Source: Setaria digitata | Taxonomy: Eukaryota > Nematoda > Chromadorea > Rhabditida > Setariidae | Length of the DNA stretch: 43,519 nt | NCBI GenBank assembly: GCA_003640385.1 | Contig: RCAB01000462.1 | Location: forward strand, 4,577 to 48,095 | Direction: 5' to 3' | In this document: one piece after another, positions 1 to 13,500 of the stretch | Position numbering within the stretch: the stretch's first letter is position 1 | How the letters are laid out: the number at the start of each line of letters is the position of its first letter | The notes under the pieces: generated by a model | What the model was told of the DNA's origin: nothing | What the model saw: the letters and a program-made list of their open reading frames with translations, nothing else | Database searches by the model: none | Position numbers and translations under genes: made by a program

Positions 1-16
1 ATATATATATATATAT
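1..16. repeat. (AT)n dinucleotide tract at the window edge
   Basis: Uninterrupted AT repeat over the first 16 bases, probably continuing outside the window. It is followed by about 230 bases of AT-rich, T-tract-containing sequence that reads as intron leading to the first visible ASCC1 exon. No other feature was seen in 17-247. Confidence 0.9.
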
Positions 17-247
17 CAAATCTATTTAAGTTATCCAATCCCTCCTTCCTTACTGACCTAATTTTCTTTTTTTCTCATTTTTTTGGAAGCGCGAACTGGT
101 CGACTTGCTTAATTAAAACTGACTCAATATTTAGTTTACTGGTGTCTTTTTTTTTTTTTTTTAAGAGTAAGCAGTAGAGCTTTAATGTACTAAATTACTT
201 CCCAATAATATTTTTAATGTTCGACTTTGTTGTTGATTTCTTTTTAG

Positions 248-3200
248 AAATGAAGATGAGCTTAATTTTGGAACTGGTGATACTGCCGATTTATACGGCG
301 AAAGTGATTCTTGTAATTCAGCTGGTTTGTTATATGAACAGTTAACTTTCTTTCATTATTTCAAATATACTCATTTTTGGAATTCATATAGGAAACAAAT
401 TAGAAGAATTTTGATCAGTAGAGGTTATGGATATAGTTTAACAGATATTAACAATTAAGCTTTGCTTACATTACTACACTACAGTGACTATAAATTGTTT
501 TAACCAACAACAAGAATAAACATTATTATGTTGCATATGCTCCGTTATTATTTGTTATTAGGAAAATATTTCATGTTCGAACGATGAAGTTGCGCATATT
601 ACATGAAATGCTTCATAATTCTACTTAAATCTTGATTTCGATCGCTTGAATTCGCTGAACGACATTTTTGAATTTAACTGATACAAGGAAGTATTGCAGA
701 GGAGGCATTGGGCAGTTCCAGTGATATGGAATCAACGGCTACTGATTCTAGTGACCTGTTAACCACAGATATGGCCAGTGAAGCGGATGAGGATCACCCC
801 GAACGCAATGAGGAATTCGTTGTAAATTATAATAAAAAAACAAAGAAATGGACGGCTAAGTATTTTTTTTGCTGCCATTATGTTTAGGAAGCATTCACTT
901 TTCGAATAAATTTGTATTTGTGTTATTCATAAAACAACGCAGCGAAGATCATTTTGTAAGTTAAGTCCTCCTTGTGTTGATTTTAATTTATGACTTTATT
1001 GTTTTATAAGTTGAGCACCATTAGTGATCAAAAATACAACTTGTTTAAGGATTGAAATTCCTGTTCCCTTGCGGCGATTTGTAATCGGACCAAAGGGATT
1101 AGTGAAAAGAAAAATTGAAGAAGAGACGAACTGTCGGCTACTGTTCCCAGTAAAGAAAAAAAAGAAGCGTCCCGTAGGTATGAGTAATTTAACTTCCGTT
1201 AACTGCTTCCATTTTGTAAACAACTGTAGAGGTCAAATTATTCTTGGAGAGGCATGACTTATCATATCCACCTCACTTGTTTTTTTTTTTTTTTTTTTTT
1301 TTTTTAAACAGTGCAGTGATAAAGTGAGTAGAGTTAACTTTTCGTTTAGAGTAGTTGACAAGAACTCTGCTACATTTCAGTTTTAGCCTAGCAGACAAAC
1401 GGAAAAGTAGAAAATCGTGACTATTTCCTTCGTATTATTCTAGAGAGCTGTTTCCGCCCTTTGTATGATATTTTTTATAGTCATATCCTTTTACAATATC
1501 TTTTTGCAGAAATTGTGTCAATAACATCAGAGGAAAGTGTAATGCGTTGCCGTGATAGAATTCATTTACTGATTGATGGAGCACGCGGTCGAGCCTCTTA
1601 TACGCATTTTGTTTCGATTCCTATGACACATGAAATTATTAAGGAGAATTTTATCAAATTCGTCAATACAATTAAAAATGATGAGGAACTACCGGTGAAA
1701 TCTTGTTTCTAATCCTTTTAATCTAAAGCGTCTTTCTTTGATTCTAGTATATAAATTACTCTACAATATTATGTTGTGGCCCATATAATTACTACAATAT
1801 GTTTATAGATTATGTTTACATTACTTTTAGGGTCGCATTATTATTATAGTTTGTATTTATATTATTCTAATTTAGTAACTATTTGTACTTTGCAGGATTC
1901 ATGTAGAGAAGAAGCTGTTTTTCAAGAGCCGAGAAAATTGCATTTAACTATAACGATGTTATCATTATTCGACAGTGATGAAGAAAAGTCGGTATCGAAT
2001 TCACTTCAAGCAGTGATCAATACTGATATAAGGTATTCCATCTCACGTCCTGCATCTCATATGTCTCACCAATATTAGTGAGTACCATTTCAAAGAAAAA
2101 TGTAATTCATGGTCTCAGGTCTTGTGTCGGATTTCATTATGGTCGAGGAAAAAGAAAAAAGTCCATTAAAGTAACATATATACATTGGTACATAAATAAA
2201 ATAATGCTTGAGTTGGATGTGTCTTACTTTGAAGCAAAACACTCGTCAGAGTTAACCCATGAAAAATGCAACTGTCGTTCAAGAATTCATTTAAATTAAT
2301 CCACCATTCAGCTGATCAGTTATAGATTTACTCATTCACTCAAGTTTATTCTGGAATTAGCTAGCTTGACAAAACGATATTTCGTATTTTAATAGTATTT
2401 GCTACTTTTTTAATAGTAAAAGTTGAAGCAAAATCTTGGATGGTAAACCATTGGAAGTTGAAATGAAAGGACTAGAAATTATGAATGATGATCCAACTCG
2501 TGTTCACGTATTGTACGCATTAGCCTCATCAGACAAGTTTGTTTTCTTGCTTGTTTGAGTTATAAATTTTTCCTAAATTCTAACACTTATTTTTTAACGT
2601 GTATACTAAATTCGATGCATTTTCTGGGGGGCGCTGAGCAATCCATTTCAGATTATCCGATATCGCAAATGTGATAGCGAAAGCAATGAGTGATACAGGT
2701 TTTAGTCCGCAACAGGATTCCGTAAAGATACATTTAACCTTGATGAATACGAGATATATGGTTAGTACAGTGATATTTTGATTTTCATGAGAAGGGAAAT
2801 AGCTGCCTCGCATGAAAAAAAACAAATTTTTCCAATAATGAAAAAGCACTGTCAAAATAAGAACCTAATTTTACAGTGGGAGAAGAAAAAGAAAAGGGGA
2901 AGAATGGACGTAATGAAATTGATGGAAAAATACCGGGACTATGAATTTGGAAAAGTTACGATCTCCGAAGTTGTTTTTCTTTTTTTTTTTTTTTTTTTTT
3001 TTTATATAACCTAAATACTCTAAATAGGAAGAATTTAGTCCGAAGCCTGAGAAACATTAAATTCTTTATTCTTCAAAAAAAAAAAAAAGCTATCAAAAAG
3101 CATCTTGGAAAAGTCCTTGTGTCGCGGTACTCTATAAATGTTGCGTGCTTTTAAGTAATACCAAAAAAATAATACCAAATTATTATTGATTAGCTATAAA

Positions 3201-3534
3201 ATTTCCTGCAAATCACAAAACGCTGCTCATGGATTATGGAATCCTGGATTTAGCGTAAGGTGGTGTATTACGGTAGCGGATACTGTTTAAAATATGTAAG
3301 CTTCGCAGTAACATTAATAAGCACTTTTAGACGGATTTGTTTTCAAGTCTGTTCAAGCTACCAAAATGTACCTCAGTTCCTCATGTGCACCTCAATCCGG
3401 TCAGCAAAAATCAAGCACTTAAATAGTTAATCTTTGGTACTGATGCACATATTTTTCAGGTCCACATATCGAATTTAAATGGTGCAGTAGATGAAAGCGG
3501 ATACTATTCGTCGCTTGCCACCTTTGGGTTGTAG
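248..3534 (+). CDS. ASCC1: Activating signal cointegrator 1 complex subunit 1 (ASCC1), 5' partial
   Basis: Nine exons join in one frame to give 356 visible residues: 248-324, 700-859, 1050-1177, 1510-1694, 1896-2032, 2429-2536, 2652-2760, 2877-2969 and 3460-3534 (stop TAG). All introns are GT-AG. After an acidic N-terminus comes a KH domain with the GxxG loop GPKG at about residues 92-95. A 2H phosphoesterase (AKAP7/LigT-like) domain follows, with both HxT motifs: KLHLTI near 199 and KIHLTL near 292. Landmarks such as GKPLEVEM and EIMNDDP match ASCC1 closely. In animals ASCC1 is a nuclear partner of the ASCC3 helicase complex, in transcription coactivation and the alkylation-damage response. 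The visible length already equals that of human ASCC1, so little is missing, but the first exon opens mid-codon with no in-frame ATG before 723, so the start probably lies upstream. It converges on USP19. Confidence 0.92.
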
Positions 3535-4515
3535 ACAGCATAGAGATGACATACAGGATAGTGACATGTTACTCAAGAACCTCGAAATCAGCAATAAATT
3601 AGTTTCATACTACTCATGGGAAATAATGTAAATTAGATTTTTTCTTTATGTTTTGTTTACTTAACAACATATGAAACTGATATTCTTTTCTCAGATATAA
3701 TGCATCCAAACATCTGTCCATTTTCTCTTACCGTTGTACATACCCTGAATGAGCTCTATGATGTTATTTATTATTATTATTGTTAGATTAGATCCTACCA
3801 GTTAATATCCATTGAATTTTCTCATTTTGATTTATAAAATGTTTACTTCTTCCACTTTCTACTGACTTTTGCAATCAAAAAGTTGTCCTGTCCTTTTATA
3901 GCGAAATTTCGGCGCTACAACAGAATGAAATATTATATCAAATATAAAAATCCAAATTCTTATGGACCTGTCAGACAGCAGTAGTCGACATTACAGATGA
4001 ATTTTGTAGTGGATGTCTATCGCAGTAACAGATAAAAAGCATTCAAAGCTCATTAACCGAGCAAGTTTTAATGTTTCCGAAACATTTTTTAAGCAGTAGA
4101 AGAAATAAGCAAAGAAGGAATAAATTTGAATGACAAGTTAATCGCGATTGTTATTTATCAAGATTTAAACGGCTCGCCGAAAATTGTCTTTTCAGTATCG
4201 CCAGACTTATTTTTAAGCATAAAACAGCTCATAGATCTGTCACTACAGAAAAAAAAAACATGAGTAACAAGTGGAGAAAATAAAAGGAGCAGTATGAAAG
4301 AACAGAAGAGAGAGGAAATGTAGTTGTGTAATAATCTGAATATATGGAGTGCTAAAACTCAATTAGAAATGAACAATTAATAATCACCACATATAATCAA
4401 CCATTTCTATAAGATCCATTTTCTTTCGTGAATCAGGAGATAATGTCAAATAAAAAGATTTGGCTATGAGGCCGAGATGAAAAAGGAAACAAAGAGATAA
4501 TTGCCAAACTAGGAA
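3535..4515. other. Convergent intergenic region between ASCC1 and USP19
   Basis: About 980 bases between the two stop codons, holding both 3' UTRs. No convincing coding exon or RNA gene was seen on either strand. For USP19 no AATAAA was found close to the stop on the - strand; the nearest variant noticed is ATTAAA (+ strand 4067-4072), about 440 nt downstream, so that 3' UTR may be long or use a non-canonical signal. Confidence 0.6.
3593..3598 (+). terminator. AATAAA polyadenylation signal of ASCC1
   Basis: Canonical AATAAA 59 nt past the ASCC1 stop codon, the first on the sense strand after the CDS. This is a likely 3'-end processing signal; the cleavage site cannot be fixed from sequence alone. 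Confidence 0.6.
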
Positions 4516-7500
4516 TTATCCGATACCATAATGTTTCTTGAGCAATTCCTGCGTTGATGTACCACGCTGTTTATAGAATAACAAATAAGCATCATCGTTT
4601 TGAACACGTGAGAGTTGCGCACGTGTAACAATCGAGTCGTCAAAATTACGCCAATCTAGAAGTAAAACAGCAAACAGTTAAAAGCTTGGAGAAATCTATT
4701 AAAAATTATGTGTTACAAATGGACGATAAAATTTATGTCAATGAAAACTATTTTAAAAAAAATGGCTTTACTGTACACATTTTAAGAATGAAATATAAAA
4801 AATTACCGATTTCTGTTGTTTTCCCATCAATACTCTGCAATCTACCAAGAGATATGTAATGTCCAAAATAGCTACTCCCAGAATGACACACCGCACCCGT
4901 CAAATCATATTTCGTTTCCTTAAAAAAAAAATGCCTTATTTTAAACATTATAGTATAGTGGTCCAAATGAACACTAATCAAAAAAATGTCCCAATGTGTT
5001 GAATTAAATGATAAAAACGGACCGGATTAGCAAATCAATATCATTTATAAGAAACGTAATGATCCTGAATACTTCTATTTAATATCAACCTGTCCCGGTG
5101 GAGCACTGTCTGCTAAGAATTGAGCCAAATCCAGGTTATCAAGGGGGTATCGCACAGGACGATCGTCTTTGGAGCGGCGATGTATTGTCATCAATGAGGT
5201 CGTATAAATAAAACGCTTCAACTGGATGATCAAAATAGGAGGTAAGCGATAAAGAACAAGTTGTTTGGTTGCTTCCACATGCTCCTTACATTTGCTACAG
5301 TACCTAAAAGAAGAAAATTGAAAACAAAACGTAGTGCAAATGTAAAATGTTTAAAATTATGGATGGATTAAAACAAAAGATTTTAAATTGATAATGAAAA
5401 TTCAGAAAACTCATGTATTAGTATGAATGAAGCATAATTATGCTAAATACTATGTAAATATGGAAAATGCAACATGTTTTACTGAATACAATACAATTTC
5501 AGCAACTTATTTTAGTGACCACTGATATGAAACGGTCAAAATATGCTGATAAAACACACCAAGACTCTTCCGGTTTAAGGCGTTCTGTTTCCGAGAACAT
5601 CGCTAACATATCGTACAATGATGGATTAGAAGCAATGCTACTCGAACTTGCCATTGATGATGACATCTTTTGATAATAAGCTGTTTTTTCGACATCAATA
5701 TCCTGCAACAAAAACAACTTGAATTTTCGCCCAAATTATTTGAATTTTCTAAAACTTCCCAGAACAGAAAAATAAAATCGAGCAGATTAACATGAAAGGT
5801 ACATAACAACTTACAACATCTCTTTTTGTTTCGACTGTTAAATATTCTTTGCCACATTTTAAATTCCACCAATTAATTGATAGGAAAGTTCCATTTGGCA
5901 AATCCAAAGCTGCTGAAAACTATGGGTAAGACAATTCCTTATGAATCATAAACAGCAATTAATTTTCACCTTGTTACTCAAGTAGCATTTCATGTAATAA
6001 TTCAATTTAAATATTCTTAAACACTTTGTAATTAAAAAAGATTTTTGCTATGATTCACACAACGATNAAATTCTTAAACACTTTGTAATTAAAAAAGATT
6101 TTTGCTATGATTCACACAACGATTACACAAGAAGAACTGTTTTTGTGTCAAGCATAGTTTCTTCAGTAACTGTAAAAATCGGAATAAATTTAAATCCGTT
6201 TTTAAAAATGTGACAAGTTTTGAAAAAAATCGTGTGCGATAAAAGATTGCAGAAAAGACAGGATGGAAACAAAACTAACCATCAGAACGTGAATCAACCA
6301 AAGTATCACCAATAATTGCATCCGGTTGCTGTAATTTGCGTACTAAAAACAATTTCGATTCCGCTCGCGATTTGTTTCGTGGTTCACCGAGGACCATTTG
6401 TCTTTTCGCCGCAACAAGAGTAACTTCCGTCTGAAATGAATGGAGACTTTCTACAAGGAAGAGATGAAACTTTTCCTAAATTTTGTTCCTTTCACATCCG
6501 GATTGTTAATAGGTTATATTTTACTGACTCTGTAGAAGAATCTCAGTAATATGAGAAACATGCAATATTACCGGCAAATCCTCAATGTTTCCATTAACAG
6601 CAGATGCTGAAAAGCATGGATTCAAGCCCACATATTGTTCACGCGATGATTCCAAAACATCGGTTGTTGCGTCATTGTTGTTCTCAACTGGTGGTTGGAA
6701 TACATTGACTGAATGTCTAAAGAAATTAGATATGAAAAAATATCCAGAATGAACTAAGACGGGTTCATCTTTCAAAATGTTTCGCTTTTTTTTGCAAATC
6801 ATAACGAAAATAAGTTTTATTTTACTCATATGTGTTTTGTTCTACTTAACGCAGTACCTTTATTGAATATCTAGTCTTTCACCGTGGATAAGAAAAATAT
6901 TTTATCAACCAAAGATATACTGCAGCAATATTAATGAATATAGAAAGAATTTTCAACGACGGCAATAAAACTTGGATAAGTTTGATTTTTCAGCATCTCC
7001 CACATCACTCTCTATCAAAAACAATTCTTCGTCATAAGAAATGAAAGAATTACTTGCAACGACTTTCTAAATTTCGCATAATATTCGAATAAGTGGCGCG
7101 TTTCTTGGGCAAAGAAATAATGAATGGCTGCCCGACAGCTTCTGCTTGAGTGCGTGATCTGCAGCTTGTTTTATGCTCTGGCCAATCCGCTACCTGACAT
7201 TCGCTGGAAAAAAAAGTGAGTAAAAATTATTGTCGAACATTTGGAAAAGTAAAGAACAAAGTAGAATAGCAATAAACTTCCTTCAAAATTTCTGCACTTA
7301 ATAAGATTCATTTAGGTAAATAAATTTCTCCTCATAAATAATCTTATTATCAGCAGTGTTTGTAAGCTTGCTCAATAAGTGGGAAAACAACTCTTTTACG
7401 AAAATATAGTAAGAAATAAACCGATTGCAATAGAAGGCATCATAGCAACGCTCGCAGGTTTTTAGCTTCACATCCGTGGCCTGACAATAAGCACAAGCAC

Positions 7501-10500
7501 GACCGATACCCTTACGATAGAGAAGACGTTGAACAACGGCGAATTCAACAATATCATCATTACAATCATACGGATCATGTACTTGAAAACTAAAACAAAA
7601 TTAAATTCTTAAATTAATCCGAAAAAAAAAGGGCTCTATAGTAATTCCACAACAAAACAAGTTTCTCCTAACAAATACAGAATTTCCTAGGACAGAAATT
7701 AAATTTCAGCTCATGAAAATGGACTTCACAAAGCAATAATATGTTCAAATATTTCAATCTAATTTTTGCTTGCTATTTTCCATCTTTTTAGATTCTAAAA
7801 AAGCAAAGATACTGCATATTTAGGAATATAGAACAAATAATGAGCGTCAGTGAGACATCATGTCAAAAAAAAAAAAATTATAATATGTGTAGGTATAAAA
7901 TTTGAAGAAAAAATTTTCACTTACACGTAAATGATATCCGTAGTAAGTATGTTGTTGACACTATCATCCGGATTATAAGCACGTGCAATACGGTGATTGT
8001 TTACTTCAATTATACGCATCTAAAATTAAGTTTTTTTTTAAGTAACTCAAATTTTATTTCATTATAATGCTACTCGATGGATGAATGCTTTGTGCAAAGC
8101 TTACAGCCCTTGGGTTTACATTAACTAGTCGCGATAACGCATCCAAAACTTCTGAAATTTTGCCATCTGCATTATATCGTACCATAATCTGCAAACATCA
8201 TGAAATATAATTAATAAAAACCTCAACAACTTTCAGCAATCATCACAATCAACTTTCAAGCGCAAAACAAACTAGCAGCAAGGGAATAAAAAAAATTGGC
8301 TTGAAAGTAGCAATTAAGCCAAGGAATGAGACCACAGAAAAAACATTCTATTTAACACTTAATAGAAAAAAAGTACGTACCCGAACTGGCTTAAGACATG
8401 GATCGAGAGGCCAAAAATACACCGTAGAAGAACGTTTTTCTTTAGGAAATGGTACAGCAAGATAAACAAAGGGATCGAAGGTAATCGATATCTAGAAATT
8501 AAAGTTATTAAGCGACAAGAAAAGATCACAGATGCAAAACTCTGAAATGAGAAATCTGAATTAGTGCATCAGTATTCAAAAAGAGAAATTGGAATGAGAA
8601 CAATGTCACAAAATGACTCCAGCAAGATTTACAGCAAATTTACCTGACTGCATTTTGGACACTGAAGTCTAGATTTCAATTGGCCATGGAAGAGATCCAC
8701 AAAAATGGAGTCATTACGCAGCAAGTGATTACGCCACGCCTCGCGCGAAACCTTAATCAGTAATTTTAAAGGTTATTCATCAAATATAAATCAAAGCTTC
8801 AATTTTGAAGCAATCAAACCTCAATATCTGGTCGCCCTTCAGCTTCAATGGTATTTGTTGTAGGTTTTACTCGAACTCGATTTAAATCCTCGTGCAATCC
8901 GTCCAATACAAAACTCAAAAATTCATGAGCGTCATGTTGAGCAAAATTTGCGAACTGTGTAGCTTTCTCTGCGACTAATTCCTAAAAAACATTACTTTAT
9001 TTGACAAATGGCTATGCAAATTTCACTGAGTCAAAGTTGGGATAAAGTATACGCTTCACTACGGGTAAACAAGTAATGATAAATACAAATAAGTTGATGT
9101 TCATAATTCTGATAACAATGAATACCTTTATTTTAGTTGGTTCATATGCACGATTCATGCCATTCCACATCTGCTTCATGAATTCCGCAAAAACCTCTGC
9201 TAAACGTCCACCAAAACCAAGAGGATTCATTACATTGATATCTTTCTTGTAATAACCTCCTGAACACTGCGTTTAGGATTACAAAAACTTTCCAAATATG
9301 GAAATATCATAAGACATTGATCACCCAATAGGCCAGAAAGGCCAGAAAGGCATCAAAATCATCAAACTATAAACAAATCTTAATTTTGCTCTACTAAAGT
9401 ACAGAAAACTTCTCTGCCTTCTTCAAAGCAATTCATCAATGATTAGACAAAACGAGAGAAGTACAGAAAGGGAAGGATAAAGTTAAAAAGTACCACTGCA
9501 TGAATACAAGGTAACTAACTATCCGAAACTTCATAAATACATAACTAATTCATGAATTCATAAAGAATGAGTGATTTAGACGAAATTATCAGCCACAAAT
9601 TAACATGGACTTCAATAGAAAAACGATTTACCGCTGAAGTAAATTTGAAGTTCTTTGCAGTTGACAAGCATCTGTAAAGTAGAATTCATAAAACATGTGT
9701 TCCCGATATTCCGCAAACCAGTAAAGCCGCAGTCAACTACTGTTCCTTGCTCATCATATGGCAATACCTGCAAAATCACTGATTTTTCTAGTCTGTATTT
9801 TTTTTAGTTTTAATCTGATTCTAACGAGATCTTTGAGACTTATGAACTTCAGAAAAATAATTTAATAAAATCATCACCTGCTTCCTTTCATTATCTATTA
9901 CACCAAATTTCAGAGCATTACATTTAACTCCACAGTAAACGAAATCACGAACTTTGGCTGTTGGACGACCCGTTAGAGATGGCGACGGAGGTACAGTTGG
10001 TTTTAGCACAACGTTCCCTGAATGTTGTACATCATTCTGTGTGCTCTGAGCAATATTTGAAGAAGCAGACGAAGCTGACGAAAACAACGACGATGAGGAT
10101 GACCTGAATTAAGAGGTTCAACTAAGACGATTAAGACAAAAACACCACGGCTTCATGAAAACCAGCCACAATATTCAGTAGGATGCAACAGAAGCCAGCA
10201 CAACAAAATCATTTCAAGCACATTATCCTCAAGTTTATTTCATATTAAATTAGCTATACAGTTTTATATACTCTAGCAGCATTATTAATGAAAGAAAATA
10301 AATAAATACATAAATGAAGCAGTCGAACCTTCGCAAGACTGAGCTCGTTGACTGTGATCTCAACGTTGTTGATGGATAATTCCCATAAGTGCTATAATTG
10401 AAGTTCTGTGCTGAATATGGAACTCGACTAGCAGGATAATACGAGGTACGTTGATATTTGGAACCATGTGAAGAAATCCAGCTCGAAGACTGTCCTGTCG

Positions 10501-13500
10501 GAGGTAAACCCGATCGATCAGTTGAGGAACCAGTGTAACGATATGAAATACTTGGCCGTCTAAAAATTTTGAAATTATCAAGAAATTATCTAAAACCAGG
10601 ATGAATAAAAGATTTTCACAATGGCAATCATATTTAACTATTACTATTAATAAAACTTCTACTGGTAATAAATAATAAAAACTAACGATGTATGGGAATA
10701 TGTAGTGGATGAAGAGCGCAAAGCCGATAAGGCACTAGATGAGTTACACTGTAACAAGCCTGAATTCCACTGATTTGGATCCCGCTTCTTCAACACATAT
10801 TCTCGATCATCAGAACGCATTTGGCACTCCTCTGGTATTATATCATGCGCAAGTTCTGCATGCCAAATAAGTTGCACCGATCTATCCACTCCATACTTTA
10901 ACAGGATAGGATCTGCATCCGACCTGCAAAAACCTCCTTTCTCCTTTTTCCTCTCCCTATACAATTATCTTCATAAACTTCAATGCACTAAACACCATCA
11001 GTTATAAATTCTCATTTACTAATTGATCCCACTGACTTGCATAAACAGAACTGTTCCATCAATGTCCTTTAAAAACCTTGCCGTATTTCACATAATTAAC
11101 TTAGAGATGATTTATTTTTATCTTATTTTAATTACAAGGAATGAATCTTAAAACTGTTTAATAATAAATAAACTTACAGACAATGAAAATCAATCTGCAA
11201 AGAACGTTCATGAAATATGACAGCATCAATAAAAATTTCCTTTTGAGTTACGCGTACAACGTGTAAATCCGGAGACTGCTTATATTCACCATATTTTAAC
11301 GAATCTATAACATTACCGATAATTATTCACATTATTTGAGCTAGAATTACCTAAATATCGCTTTGCTCATTTTATCCAAATCTCTGGCAAAAATCTTTGA
11401 CGAAAAAAAAAGAAAAAAAACATTCAAACAGTAGGGCAAAAATTTTCAGACAACTTCAAATATGAAATAATTTCAAATCTCTGTAAAATCTAGTGGATAT
11501 TGATTCAGCAGTTAATAAATACGATGCTTTCAATTTGCCAGCTCTAGAAATAGAGATTAATTTTCAATAAAATCAAAATAGCGCAAGTTAAATTGTAGGT
11601 TTCAACTTGAAATCCACATGATAACTCGAGGAGATGAAAAATTTGAGCACGAGAAAGTCCTGGTAAAAAAATATATATATATAAAGAACAACAAATTTCG
11701 TTCCTATCCACACAACTCCCTGCTCTATGAAAATATGTCATTCTATTTAAAAAAAAGTGGAAACGCGTGAATTTAAAGTTTATCATTAAAAATTTGAAAT
11801 TTTTTGCAAAAAAAAAAAAAAAAAGAATGGAGAAGGAGCAAAAATGCGAGAACTCAAATCTTCTCAAAAGATCCATCAGAAACATTTTGAATGTTTGATT
11901 ACATCAATCAACACCACAGTTATGTATTCAAACTTCAGAAGAGCGATATAAAAATTCTTCAAAATTTACATCTTTTTATAAATACAAACTCAATTTTAAC
12001 ACCTCTCTCTCTCTTCCTTTCTTTCTCCCTCTTTGCCATTATTTCATGTGACTCAAAATATATTTTAATGTTACATGTCATATAGTTATATAAATTATTT
12101 CACGATATTTTACTAGTCATATGATTAGACAGTTCTTCACTTTCTCCTTCGTATTCTCACTTCACATTATTCAAATTAATATTTACAAAGAAAAAATAAA
12201 TAAATAAAAAAATAAAAGTTATGTCAACTCACGGCTTATTCAAAAACAACTTTTAAATTTCTGCAAATGAATGATATAAACATGAAAAGGTGCATTTAAC
12301 ATGACACATGATCATACATAAGTTGTAAAAGCAAATTCATTTTATCAATTTTAAATTACGCCAAAAAACTAGTATATGAATAAAAAGAACAAAAGAAAGA
12401 AGAAGAAGAACAAGCTATAATCCAAATATAAATGAAATGAGCAAAAAAAAAAAAGAAAAAAAATTTAAGTATAAAAAGAAAAAATGATTTATATTCATAG
12501 AAAATATTTAAGTGGTTAGACAATATGAAAAAAAAAAACCCAGATCCGATGCCCTCTTTCTATTTATTACCTACTATGATTTTTTCTTTTTTTTTTTTCC
12601 TCCTTTCATCACAATTCCCTTACATGCATATTTATTAAATTTGTATTTAACAAACAAAAAAAAAAAAAAAGAGTTTTGAACATTTTAAATTTTCAACGAA
12701 TTTTTGCGGGGAATGTCAAAAAAAAAAAAAAAAAAAAAAAGATAATGAAATTGAAATACATCCTGTAATAATCATCCAGCAAATGAAATATTTCCGGAAA
12801 AAAAAAAAAAATAAAGAAAAAGTTTGAGTAAATTGTACAACTAGTTTGATTATATTGTTATAAATGAGCAAACAATAAGAAAACTTTCCACAATTCCATC
12901 AACATGATAAAGATTTTTCATTGAGGAGAGTGCTTTGTGTAAGGAGCAATCTTCCGTAGAAAAACAACACAAAGCATAATTAATTGGATTTCATCATGTT
13001 GTAGGAGGCATTTGTATTTTTCAATAATCATACACCATTTCCGACTACAACATATTTTTAAATTTAACCGCATTCTCTCACATTTCAATATCTAAGTCTA
13101 AGTTAAAAAACAAAATAAAACATGAAAATAAACATAAAGAAAGACAGAAAAAAAAAAAAAAAAAAGATTGTTAACTATTGAAATATACAGAAGATATATT
13201 AGTAATTTTTCAATTTTTAATTTTCATATTAGTTTGAATAAAATTTAATGCATTCAAAATGATGCATGTTGAAAAACATTTACCACCCCCCCCCCCCCTC
13301 CCCTTTCTCCCTCAAGAAANAAGTATGTTGTTAAAATAGAGACAGAGAGAAAAAAAAAAAGGACAATAAAAATCAAAATTATTTTTTTTTTTTTTCTAAA
13401 GTGGTTAAAAATTTTCTTTTTTTTCTTTAAAGACAGGAATTGGTAATTTAAGACTACACACTACACAATGATGATGATGTTGATGCATCTAAGCATAACA

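Noticed and set aside
250..345. ATG-led 31-codon hydrophobic frame overlapping the first ASCC1 exon
   Set aside because: It is out of frame with ASCC1, crosses the exon's donor site and depends on intron sequence, so it is a shadow frame.
2778..3014. 78-codon + frame containing the WEKKKKRGRMD segment
   Set aside because: Only 2877-2969 is exon; the rest is intron before a TTTTACAG acceptor and a T-tract after the donor.
4467..4477. Ten-base match GAGGCCGAGA shared with 36001-36010
   Set aside because: Too short, no shared structure around it; considered chance.
5603..5872. - strand frame of 89 codons over USP19 exons
   Set aside because: It is a different frame from the phase-consistent USP exons and runs through an intron.
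11347..11400. Possible - strand exon ending in MSKAIF just upstream of USP19 exon 3
   Set aside because: Its donor leaves two bases, which puts exon 3 out of frame, whereas exon 2 at 15796-15743 leaves exactly the base required.
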